A DNA stretch of 34,244 bases from Deltaproteobacteria bacterium (GTDB taxonomy: Bacteria > Desulfobacterota > Binatia > UTPRO1). The stretch spans positions 1 to 34,244 of the forward strand of contig JADLHM010000076.1 in NCBI GenBank assembly GCA_020848745.1, read 5' to 3'. Positions 8,578-15,636 of the stretch are shown in pieces. Within the stretch, counting starts at the first letter, position 1, and each line of letters begins with the position of its first letter. The translations under genes were made by a program, and so were the position numbers. The notes beneath the pieces were generated by a model. The model was not told the DNA's origin, ran no database searches, and saw only the letters and a list, made by a program, of their open reading frames with translations.

Positions 8578-9187
8578 ATGCGCGGTCGGAACGGTCGGAG
8601 CCTGAGCCTCGTCGTGTCGGCAGTCGTCGTCGTTCTCGCTGTCGCGGCGCCCGTGCGGGCACACGACGGCGCGAACGACCAGCTCATCCCGGGCGGCGGC
8701 AGCGAAGCCACCGACTGCATGGTCCAGTTCTTCGGCGGCGACCTGAACTATCCTCCGGCGCCGAAGGTGGCGAAGGAGTGGCGCTGCTACGACGGCGAGG
8801 AGACCTGCGACCAAGGTCCGGCCGGCGACGGCACGTGCGCGTTCGCGGTCGGCGTCTGCCTGAACGGCGGCGGACATCCGGAGTGCACGCCGAGCGACGT
8901 GGCGTCGGTCACGGTCAAGAACAAGCCCGTCGGCGATCCCATACAGCAACGACTGGGACCATCCGGTGCAGCTCGGCTTCTCGCCGGCGCTGTGGGTGCC
9001 GCAGGGCGACGTCATCCGGTACACGTGCCAGCACGACAACGGTTTCTCGAATCCGGCGCTCGTGAGGCGCAATCAGTTCGGGCAGGCGGCGCCGCTCAAG
9101 TTCGGAACCAGCGCCGACGAGGAGATGTGCATCATGCCGGGCCTGTACTTCATCCCCGACGCGCCGGGAGACTGCGCATTGCCCTGA
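8578..9187 (+). pseudogene. Secreted protein broken by a frameshift; PHM-like copper-site C-terminus
   Basis: The first part (8578-8940) encodes a signal peptide (hydrophobic core VVSAVVVVLAVAAPVRA) and a Cys-containing domain. The downstream frame (about 8942-9187) continues with YSNDWDHPVQLGFSPALWVP and ends at 9187. Joining the two gives one coherent protein of about 200 aa. A single-base gain, or loss of five bases in the repeated GATCCCAT context near 8938-8944, would produce the break. The second part has YTCQHDN, KFGTSADEEMC and MPGLYF. This resembles the last strands and Met ligand region of the C-terminal domain of copper type II ascorbate-dependent monooxygenases (PHM/DBM). No full catalytic core is present. 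The frameshift may be real or a sequence error. Confidence 0.55.
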
Positions 9188-9368
9188 CGTATTTTGACGG
9201 ATCCTTCCTCTCTTTCGTGGGCCGACCTGCGCCGTTCCGGTGCAGGTGAAATCGCCCGGCGCACGGGAGACCGCGAAACGGCGTCCGGGCGCGCACGTAT
9301 TGCTTGGTGGATCGTGCGCCCTGTGGCATGACGGCACCGCCGTCATCGCCCGCTGCACGAGCTCCAGA

Positions 9369-10811
9369 ATGTCCGCCGCCGCCGTTCGCTCGCCACGTGA
9401 TAGCCAGAGCTACCTCGAGCTCGCGCTCGAAGCGTCGGGCGCCGCCACGTGGTCGTGGGACGTCGCCAGCAACGTCAGCGAGTGGGACGCGCGGTTTCAC
9501 GAGCTCTACGGTTTCACCGCCGGCGAGCCGGCGAGCTACGAGGGGTGGCTGGCGCGTATCCACCCGGACGATCGCGACCACGTCCGCGCGCGGGTGGCGG
9601 AGCGCCTCGAGCCCGGCGCCGACAGCACGTGGAACGAGGAGTTCCGCGTGTGGCATCCCGAGAAGGGCATCCGGTGGATGGCTGGGTTCGGCACGGTCGA
9701 GCGCGACGTGGCCGGCCGCGCGGTCCGTTTCCGGGGAATCAATCTCGACGTCACGGAACGCAAGCGCGCCGAGGAGACCCGGCAGAAGGACCTCGAGCGC
9801 TTCGAGGAGGTCGCGCACGTCGGGCACTGGACGTGGCGGCTCGCCGACAACCACGTCGCGTGGTCGCCCGAGGTGCGCCGCATCTTCGGCCTGGAGGCCC
9901 ATTGCCCGCCCTCGATCGAGGTGCTGGCGGGCGCGATCCATCCCGACGATCGGGCGCGAACGGCGACCTTCGGCCGGGCGCTGCTCGTGGGCACGGTGCC
10001 CGACGACGTGGTCGAGTGCCGGATCATCGGCGGCGACGGCGTCACGCGCCACGTGCTCAGCGCGATCAGCAGCTCGCTGCGCGCGAGCGACGGCTCGTTC
10101 GCGAAGATCTCGGGGATCCTGCACGACGTGACGGCGTGGAAGATCGCCGAGGCGGAGGTCTTGCGCGTCGCCGCGGAGGAGCGCCAGCGGATCGCCGCGG
10201 ACATCCACGACGGGGTGCTCCAGGAGCTCGCCGGCATCGCGTATCTCACGGCCTCCGTCCGCGCGGATCTCGAGCGGGATGCCTACACGCTTTCCCTGAG
10301 GATGCGGCGGATCGAGCGCCTCATCCTCGCCGCGCTCGACCACGCGCGGCAACTCGCCCGCGTCATGGACCCGATACCCCCCGGCGGGAACGGTCTCGTC
10401 GGCGCGCTGCGCACCTTCGCTTCCGACATGGCCGACACCTACGGCATCGCCTGCGTCGTCGAGCAACATCCTGCCGAAGCGTGCGTCGACGATGCGGTCG
10501 TCGCGAACCAGCTCTATCGCATCGCCCAGGAGGCCGTCCGGAACGCCGTGCGCCACGGCAAGGCGACCCACGTCGTCGTACGGCTCTCCGACGCGGGCCA
10601 GGAGATCTGCTTGAGCGTCCGCGACGACGGCCGCGGCATGCCAGCGTCGCCGACGAATGGCGCCGGCATCGGGCTGCACGTCATGCGCTACCGCGCCGGG
10701 TTGATCGGCGGCCTGCTCACCGTCCAGTCGCACCCCGAGGGCGGCGTGGAAATGCGCTGCCGACTCGCGCGGCCGGCGTCCGGCGCCGAGCGTCCTGGCG
10801 ATCGCGGGTAG
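9369..10811 (+). CDS. Soluble PAS-PAS sensor histidine kinase (HisKA_3 / NarL type)
   Basis: A 480-aa kinase with no transmembrane segment. PAS/PAC 1 spans about residues 15-135 and ends with NLDVTERKRAEE. PAS/PAC 2 spans about 140-260 and ends with HDVTAWKIAEAE. The HisKA_3 dimerisation box RQRIAADIHDGVLQEL puts the phospho-accepting His at 280, followed by Asp-Gly as in the DesK/NarX group. The HATPase_c domain shows QEAVRNAVRHG, VRDDGRGMP and GIGLHVM. Its partner should be a LuxR-type response regulator, but none is within the window, so it is an orphan here. ATG 9369 is used; an in-frame ATG at 9330 or GTG at 9240 would add low-complexity residues before PAS 1. It ends 1 bp from the convergent hydroxylase gene. 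Confidence 0.85.
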   Translation: MSAAAVRSPRDSQSYLELALEASGAATWSWDVASNVSEWDARFHELYGFTAGEPASYEGWLARIHPDDRDHVRARVAERLEPGADSTWNEEFRVWHPEKGIRWMAGFGTVERDVAGRAVRFRGINLDVTERKRAEETRQKDLERFEEVAHVGHWTWRLADNHVAWSPEVRRIFGLEAHCPPSIEVLAGAIHPDDRARTATFGRALLVGTVPDDVVECRIIGGDGVTRHVLSAISSSLRASDGSFAKISGILHDVTAWKIAEAEVLRVAAEERQRIAADIHDGVLQELAGIAYLTASVRADLERDAYTLSLRMRRIERLILAALDHARQLARVMDPIPPGGNGLVGALRTFASDMADTYGIACVVEQHPAEACVDDAVVANQLYRIAQEAVRNAVRHGKATHVVVRLSDAGQEICLSVRDDGRGMPASPTNGAGIGLHVMRYRAGLIGGLLTVQSHPEGGVEMRCRLARPASGAERPGDRG

Positions 10812-10812
10812 G

Positions 10813-11589
10813 TCAGCTCGGCGGGCGGTCGACCGCGGTGCCCATCACCCAGTCCGTGAGCGGCACCGTCACGTTCATGTTCTTGCGCTGCATGATGCGC
10901 GGGTCGTGGTGGATCGCGTGATGGCGCGCGAGACGCTTGATGATCGGGTTGCGGACGACGGGGTGCTCGTGCGGCAGGTGATACGAAAAATGCAGCCACT
11001 CGTAGCTCACCGCGTAGGCGATCGCGGTCGCCGCGTAGAGGCACGCGACGTTCGGGAAGCCGAGCCGGGTCAGCGCGAACCACGCGCCGATCTGGCCGAC
11101 GATGAGGAGGAAGAGGCCGTACGCCGGGATCAGGACGAGGCGGTATTCGCGCAGGTCGCGCATCGCCATGTCGTCGGTCAGGTACAGCATGTGGTGTTTC
11201 GGCGTGTGCTGGTCGTAGAGCACCGGCGCGAGCGGGTGGCGGCGGTGCAGCGCGGCTCCGTGGATCCACCACTCGAACGCGTTCGCGAGGAGGTACACCA
11301 CGGGCACCGTCAGGAGCTCGAGCGGGTGGAGGTCGCGGATCGAGGCCAACGCCGCCACGATCGCCACGATCCCGAACGACGACGGTGCGACGAGGTGCAC
11401 CCACGGCACGTACCAGCGGGGCGTCTCGGCGAGGAGCTCGGCGCGCAGCGTGTTCCGCCTCTCGGGCGAGAGCGGAGCCTCGATAGGATGCTCGCGGGAG
11501 CGGTCGATCGGCCGGGCGGAGGGCGAGCCGACCTCGGAGCGCGCGGCGGTCACGCGACGACCATAGGCGAGCGTCGCGCAGGGCGGCAA
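10813..11589 (-). CDS. Fatty acid hydroxylase / sterol desaturase family membrane protein
   Basis: A 258-aa (or 246-aa if the GTG at 11553 is used) membrane di-iron oxygenase-type protein. The eight-histidine motif set is visible: HGAALHRRH, HTPKHHM, HFSYHLPHEHP and HHAIHHDP. The first pair follows FEWWIHG at the end of a hydrophobic hairpin. Family members hydroxylate or desaturate lipids, sterols or carotenoids using O2. The substrate cannot be read from sequence. The family usually ends with a short tail as here. It is divergent from the FAH operon and convergent with the kinase. Confidence 0.8.
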   Translation of the reverse strand: MPPCATLAYGRRVTAARSEVGSPSARPIDRSREHPIEAPLSPERRNTLRAELLAETPRWYVPWVHLVAPSSFGIVAIVAALASIRDLHPLELLTVPVVYLLANAFEWWIHGAALHRRHPLAPVLYDQHTPKHHMLYLTDDMAMRDLREYRLVLIPAYGLFLLIVGQIGAWFALTRLGFPNVACLYAATAIAYAVSYEWLHFSYHLPHEHPVVRNPIIKRLARHHAIHHDPRIMQRKNMNVTVPLTDWVMGTAVDRPPS

Positions 11590-11726
11590 GGGGTCGCGGA
11601 GCCATGGGGGCTGCGGATCGCCGATGCGGCGGCGGCCGTGGGCGGTCCGTGCCGAGCCTCGGGGAGCGTGCGGCGCGGGGAGTGGGCGACTTGACGATCA
11701 CTCGCGTGCTCGGGCATGGCGGCGAC

Positions 11727-12581
11727 ATGAGCCTTCGCCTCGCCAACGTCGCCGGCCGCGCCTCCCTCCTCCTCGGCGACGTGCTGATCGACGTCGCCCG
11801 CGCCGCCGGCGGCCGCTTCTCCGAGGATCCGATGGCGGCGCTCGCCGCGTGGGACGTCTTCACCGAATGGGCGCGCGGCCGCGGCCCCGGCGACGCTACC
11901 GGGCCGCGCGCGCCCGCCGACCTCGGTCCGCCCGTACCCCGTCCCTCCAAGGTCTTCGCGATCGGCATGAACTACCGGGCCCACGCGGCCGAGGCGAAGC
12001 TCGAAATCCCGAAGTCGCCGGTCGTGTTCACGAAGTTCCCGAATTGCATCGGCGGACCGTTCGCCGACGTGGAGCTCTACTCCGATCGCGTCGACTGGGA
12101 GATCGAGCTCGTGGTCGTGATCGGCCGGCGCGGCAGGCGGATCGCCGAGAAGGACGCGCTCGCCCACGTCGCCGGCTACACGGTCGGCCAGGACGTCTCC
12201 GATCGCCGCATGCAGTTCGCCGACAAGCCGCCGCAGTTCTCGCTCGGGAAGTCGCTCGACGGCTACGGGCCGACCGGTCCGGCGCTGGTCACGCTCGACG
12301 CGTTCCGCGACCCGAACGACCTCGGGCTCACCTGCGACGTCGGCGGCGAGCGCATGCAGGACGGCCGCACCGCCGACATGGTCTTTCCGGTCGCGCCGCT
12401 CGTGGCGTACCTCTCGCGCTGGTGCACGCTCGAGCCGGGCGACCTGATCTTCACCGGCACGCCCGCCGGCGTCGGCTCGACGCGCGACCCGCGCCGCTAC
12501 CTGGCGCCCGGCGAGGAGATCGTGAGCACGATCGAAGGCATCGGCACGATGCGGAATCGCTGCGTCGCGGCGCCGGCGTGA
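11727..12581 (+). CDS. Fumarylacetoacetate hydrolase family protein
   Basis: A 284-aa FAH-fold enzyme. The signature starts at VFAIGMNYRAHAAEA, followed by FTKFPNCIGGP and DWEIELVVVIGRR, whose acidic residues bind the divalent metal. GYTVGQDVSDRRMQ and GKSLDGYGPTGP line the active site, and IFTGTPAGVGSTRDP is the C-terminal signature. The length fits the 2-hydroxyhepta-2,4-diene-1,7-dioate isomerase/acylpyruvase group, which cleaves or isomerises beta-keto acids from aromatic degradation. Start ATG 11727 (MSLRLANV) matches family N-termini. Its stop overlaps the next start (GTGA), making it first in a five-gene coupled operon. Confidence 0.88.
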   Translation: MSLRLANVAGRASLLLGDVLIDVARAAGGRFSEDPMAALAAWDVFTEWARGRGPGDATGPRAPADLGPPVPRPSKVFAIGMNYRAHAAEAKLEIPKSPVVFTKFPNCIGGPFADVELYSDRVDWEIELVVVIGRRGRRIAEKDALAHVAGYTVGQDVSDRRMQFADKPPQFSLGKSLDGYGPTGPALVTLDAFRDPNDLGLTCDVGGERMQDGRTADMVFPVAPLVAYLSRWCTLEPGDLIFTGTPAGVGSTRDPRRYLAPGEEIVSTIEGIGTMRNRCVAAPA

Positions 12582-13471
12582 CGGCGGTGTCCGTGGCGCC
12601 CGCCGGCCTCGTACGGCGGGCGCGGCGTCCGCCCGGGTGGCAGGCGCCCGGGCCGCGTCCCGCGGCGCCCGACTCCGGGCTCGGCCCGCACGCGGGCGAA
12701 GACCTCTGCTACCTCGCGGGCGACTGGCGGATCTTCCAGCGGGTCGCCGGCCACCGCTGGTCGCTCGACGACCTCGTGACGGCCTGGGTCGCGGCGATGG
12801 TCACGGCCGAGCGTCCACCGCGCCGCTTCGTCGACCTCGGCTGCGGCATCGGCACGGTGCTGATGCTGGTGGCGTGGCGTTTTCCCGAGGCGTCCGGACT
12901 CGGCGTCGAGGCGCAGCCGATGAGCGTCGACCTCGCACGGCGGTCGCTCGCGTGGAACGGCGCGACCGACCGCTGCGCGGTCAGGCTCGGCGACTTCCGG
13001 GAGATCGTCACCGAGCTCGCGGCCGCGCCGGCGGACCTCGTGACCGGCACGCCGCCGTACCTCACACCGGGCCGCGCGATCGCGCCCCGCCGCGTGCAAT
13101 GCGGTCCGTGCCACTTCGAGGAGCGGGGAGGGATCGAGGCGTATGGCGGCGCGGCGGCGGCGCTGCTCGCGCCGGGCGGCCGCTTCGTCGTGTGCGGGGC
13201 GGCGTTCCAGCACGCGCGGGCGCTCGCCGCGCTCGCCGCCGCCGGCCTCGCGGTACAGCACGCCGTGCGGGTGATCCCGCGGGCGGGCAAGGCGCCGCTC
13301 TTCCGCGTCTACGTGGCGCGGCGGGCGGGCGAGGCGGAGGCGACGACCACGGCGGTGCCGGCGGAGCTGGTCGTGCGCGATACGACGGGACGATGGACGG
13401 ACGCCTTCGCCGGCGTCCGAACCGCGATGGGCATGCCGGTGCGCGACCCACGAACGGAGGATCGAGCATGA
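12578..13471 (+). CDS. TrmN6/YfiC-like N6-adenine methyltransferase with variant motif IV
   Basis: A 297-aa Rossmann methyltransferase related to tRNA1(Val) adenine-37 N6-methyltransferases. It shows the upstream signature GDWRIFQRVAGHRWSLDDLV, motif I FVDLGCGIGTVLM and LGVEAQP for SAM ribose binding. Motif IV reads TGTPPYLTPG where the family has NPPY or DPPY, so the polar residue that holds the target amino group is Thr here. C-terminal GKAPLFRVYVARR also fits. Start GTG 12578 overlaps the FAH stop, and its stop overlaps the next start (ATGA). RNA substrate and activity are uncertain because of the motif change. Confidence 0.75.
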   Translation: MTAVSVAPAGLVRRARRPPGWQAPGPRPAAPDSGLGPHAGEDLCYLAGDWRIFQRVAGHRWSLDDLVTAWVAAMVTAERPPRRFVDLGCGIGTVLMLVAWRFPEASGLGVEAQPMSVDLARRSLAWNGATDRCAVRLGDFREIVTELAAAPADLVTGTPPYLTPGRAIAPRRVQCGPCHFEERGGIEAYGGAAAALLAPGGRFVVCGAAFQHARALAALAAAGLAVQHAVRVIPRAGKAPLFRVYVARRAGEAEATTTAVPAELVVRDTTGRWTDAFAGVRTAMGMPVRDPRTEDRA

Positions 13472-13773
13472 AACGACCCGGAACCATGATCGCGCTCGTA
13501 GCCCTGCTCGCGGCGCTCGCGGGCTCATCCGCGGCGTCGGCGGCGCCACTCGCGGTCGGCGCGACGCTTCCCGAGATCGCGCTCGCCGACCAGCACGACG
13601 TGGCGGTCCGGGTTGGCCCTGAGACGCGGCTCCTCCTCTTCACCCGCGACATGGACGCGTCGAAGCTCACGAAGGAGGTGCTGGCCGATCACGGAGTGGT
13701 GCGGCGCGTCGAGTACGTGACCTCGGCGGAGGGTCTGCGCGCCGTTCTCGCGGAGGCGGCGCGCTCCGGTTGA
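13468..13773 (+). CDS. Small exported protein, shortened thioredoxin-like family
   Basis: A 101-aa protein with a clear signal peptide (hydrophobic run MIALVALLAALAGSSAASA). The mature part contains LPEIALADQHDVAVRVG and TRLLLFTRDMDASKLTKEVL. This DQHD...RDM pattern belongs to a poorly characterised redoxin-like exported family that is normally longer; the middle DxSxMP segment and the distal half are missing, so this may be a trimmed or decayed member. There are no cysteines, so it is not a disulfide redoxin. A GGAGG site lies before the start. Start overlaps the previous stop (ATGA), and its stop TGA is followed immediately by the next ATG. Confidence 0.6.
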   Translation: MKRPGTMIALVALLAALAGSSAASAAPLAVGATLPEIALADQHDVAVRVGPETRLLLFTRDMDASKLTKEVLADHGVVRRVEYVTSAEGLRAVLAEAARSG

Positions 13774-14664
13774 ATGACGGCGGCGCGTGTGCGAGCCGTG
13801 CCGTTCATGGAACGACTCGATGCCGCGGGACCGAACGCCGAGCAGATCACGTACTGGAACGAGCAGGGCGGGTCGCGGTGGGTGCGCCTGCAGGAGGGGC
13901 TCGACGCCCAGCTCGCGTCGTTCGGCCGCGTCGTGATGGACCGGCTCGTGATCGGCGCGGGCGAGCGCGTGCTCGACGTCGGCTGCGGCTGCGGCGAGAC
14001 CACGCTCGAGCTCGGCCGCCGCGTCGGGCCGCGCGGGAGCGTCGTCGGCGTCGACATCTCGACCATCATGCTCGAGCGCGCGCGCCAGCGCGCGGCGGGC
14101 GCCGCGAACGTCGAGTTCCTCGTCGCCGACGCCCAGACGCACCCCTTCGCCGCCGCCAGCGTCGACGTCGTCTTCTCGCGCTTCGGGGTGATGTTCTTCC
14201 AGGACCCGCATGCGGCCTTCGCCAATCTCCACCGTGCGCTCGTGCCCGGAGGTCGTCTCGGCTTCCACTGCTGGAAGACGTTTCGGGAGAACGACTTCAT
14301 GACGGTGCCGTTCGGCGCCGCGCTGCGGCACGTGCCGCCGCCGCCCCCGCCGCCGTCGCCGCACGCGCCGGGGCCGTTCGCGTTCGCCGATCCCGACCGC
14401 GTGCGCGGCATCCTCGGCGACGCGGGCTTCGCCGAGGTCGGGTTCGAGTCGCGCCACGACGCGATGGTGCTCGGCGCCGCGGTCGAGGAGGCCGCCGACT
14501 TCGCGCTCCAGTTGGGGCCGGCGTCGATCGCGCTCCGCGAGGCGCCGCCGGAGACGGTCGCCAAGGTGCGCGCGAGCGTGCGCGAGGTGCTCGCCGCGCA
14601 CACCACGCCGGAGGGGGTGCGCCTCGGCACGTCGTCGTGGATCGTGACGGCGCGGAAGCTCTGA
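13774..14664 (+). CDS. Class I SAM-dependent methyltransferase (Methyltransf_11/25 type)
   Basis: A 296-aa enzyme. The N-terminal NAEQITYWNEQGGSRWV is typical of UbiE-like methyltransferases. SAM-binding motif I is VLDVGCGCGETTLELG, followed by VVGVDIS, VEFLVADAQTHPF and the VPGGRLGFHCW strand. A proline tract (PPPPPPPPSP, about residues 189-198) interrupts the lid region before FADPDRVRGILGDAGF. The substrate is unknown, small-molecule rather than nucleic acid by motif. An alternative start at ATG 13807 would remove 11 residues. It sits between the small exported protein and the nitronate-monooxygenase-like gene in the coupled operon. Confidence 0.82.
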   Translation: MTAARVRAVPFMERLDAAGPNAEQITYWNEQGGSRWVRLQEGLDAQLASFGRVVMDRLVIGAGERVLDVGCGCGETTLELGRRVGPRGSVVGVDISTIMLERARQRAAGAANVEFLVADAQTHPFAAASVDVVFSRFGVMFFQDPHAAFANLHRALVPGGRLGFHCWKTFRENDFMTVPFGAALRHVPPPPPPPSPHAPGPFAFADPDRVRGILGDAGFAEVGFESRHDAMVLGAAVEEAADFALQLGPASIALREAPPETVAKVRASVREVLAAHTTPEGVRLGTSSWIVTARKL

Positions 14665-14676
14665 GCGGGGAGATCC

Positions 14677-15636
14677 ATGGACCGCATCGATACCAGAGTC
14701 ACGCGCCTGCTCGGCGTCCGCTACCCCATCGTGCAGGCGCCGATGGGATGGATCGCCCGCGCCCGGCTCGCGTCGGCCGTCTCCAACGCCGGCGGGCTCG
14801 GCATCATCGAGACCTCGTCGGGCGAGCTCGACGAGGTGCGCGACGAGATCCGCAAGATGCGCGACCTCACCGACCAGCCGTTCGGGGTGAACATCGCGCA
14901 GCTCTTCGTGCGCGATCCGTCGATCGTCGACTTCGTGGTCGCGCAGGGCGTCCGCTTCGTCACGACCTCGGCGGGCGACCCGCGCCAGTACACCACGCAG
15001 CTGAAGGCGGCCGGGCTCACGGTCTTCCACGTCGTGCCTTCGCTCGCCGCCGCCTCCAAGGCGGTCGCGGCGGGCGTCGACGGGCTCGTCGTCGAAGGCG
15101 GGGAGGGCGGCGGCTTCAAGAACCCGCTCGACGTCGCGACCATGGTGCTCCTGCCGCTCGTCTGCTCGAAAGTCGACGTGCCGGTGATCGCGGCCGGCGG
15201 CATCTGCGACGGCCCGAGCATGGCGGCGGCTTTCGCGCTCGGCGCCGAAGGCGTGCAGATGGGATCGCGCATGGTGTCGGCCGCGGAGTCGCCGGTCCAC
15301 GAGAACTGGAAGCGGGCGATCGTCGCGGCCGCGGAAACCGATACGGTTTTCCTGAACCGCTTCAGCCGGCCGGGGCTCCGCGCGCTCCGGACGCAGAAGA
15401 CGACGGCCCTCGAGCGCGAGGCGCACGTCGGCTTCGACGTCTTCGCGCGCGTGCGGGATCTCTACTTCGGCGGCGACATGGAAGCCTCGATCGCGCTCGC
15501 CGGGCAGGTGGTGGGACGGATCGAGGAGGTGAAGCCGGTCGCCGACATCATCGCGGAGACGGTGGCGGGATTCCGAGCGACCGCGGCGCGTCTGGCGGGG
15601 TTCGCCGCGCCACATGGTCGAACGAGCCCTTCCTGA
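14677..15636 (+). CDS. Nitronate monooxygenase/FabK-like FMN protein lacking the usual His
   Basis: A 319-aa TIM-barrel flavoprotein of the 2-nitropropane dioxygenase group. The N-terminal YPIVQAPMGWIA and SNAGGLGIIE motifs bind FMN, as do VPVIAAGGICDGPSM and GAEGVQMGSRM near the C-terminal half. The loop normally GxEAGGH, carrying the catalytic His of class I nitronate monooxygenases, reads EGGEGGGFKN here, with Phe147 in place of His. Nitronate oxidation may therefore be lost or the substrate different; enoyl-reductase or other flavin chemistry is possible. Last gene of the operon. Its 3' end overlaps the convergent exported-protein gene by 89 bp. Confidence 0.8.
   Translation: MDRIDTRVTRLLGVRYPIVQAPMGWIARARLASAVSNAGGLGIIETSSGELDEVRDEIRKMRDLTDQPFGVNIAQLFVRDPSIVDFVVAQGVRFVTTSAGDPRQYTTQLKAAGLTVFHVVPSLAAASKAVAAGVDGLVVEGGEGGGFKNPLDVATMVLLPLVCSKVDVPVIAAGGICDGPSMAAAFALGAEGVQMGSRMVSAAESPVHENWKRAIVAAAETDTVFLNRFSRPGLRALRTQKTTALEREAHVGFDVFARVRDLYFGGDMEASIALAGQVVGRIEEVKPVADIIAETVAGFRATAARLAGFAAPHGRTSPS

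Noticed and set aside
5253-8720. Very long minus-strand open frame (over 1,100 codons) opposite the membrane-protein genes
   Set aside because: Its translation is Arg/His/Glu/Asp-rich low-complexity sequence with no family motif, and it lies antisense to two genes with clear motifs. It is a high-GC shadow.
14338-14372. Proline tract in the methyltransferase as a possible frameshift artefact
   Set aside because: The frame is continuous with motifs on both sides and the tract is a multiple of CCG/CCC codons, so it is taken as a real linker.
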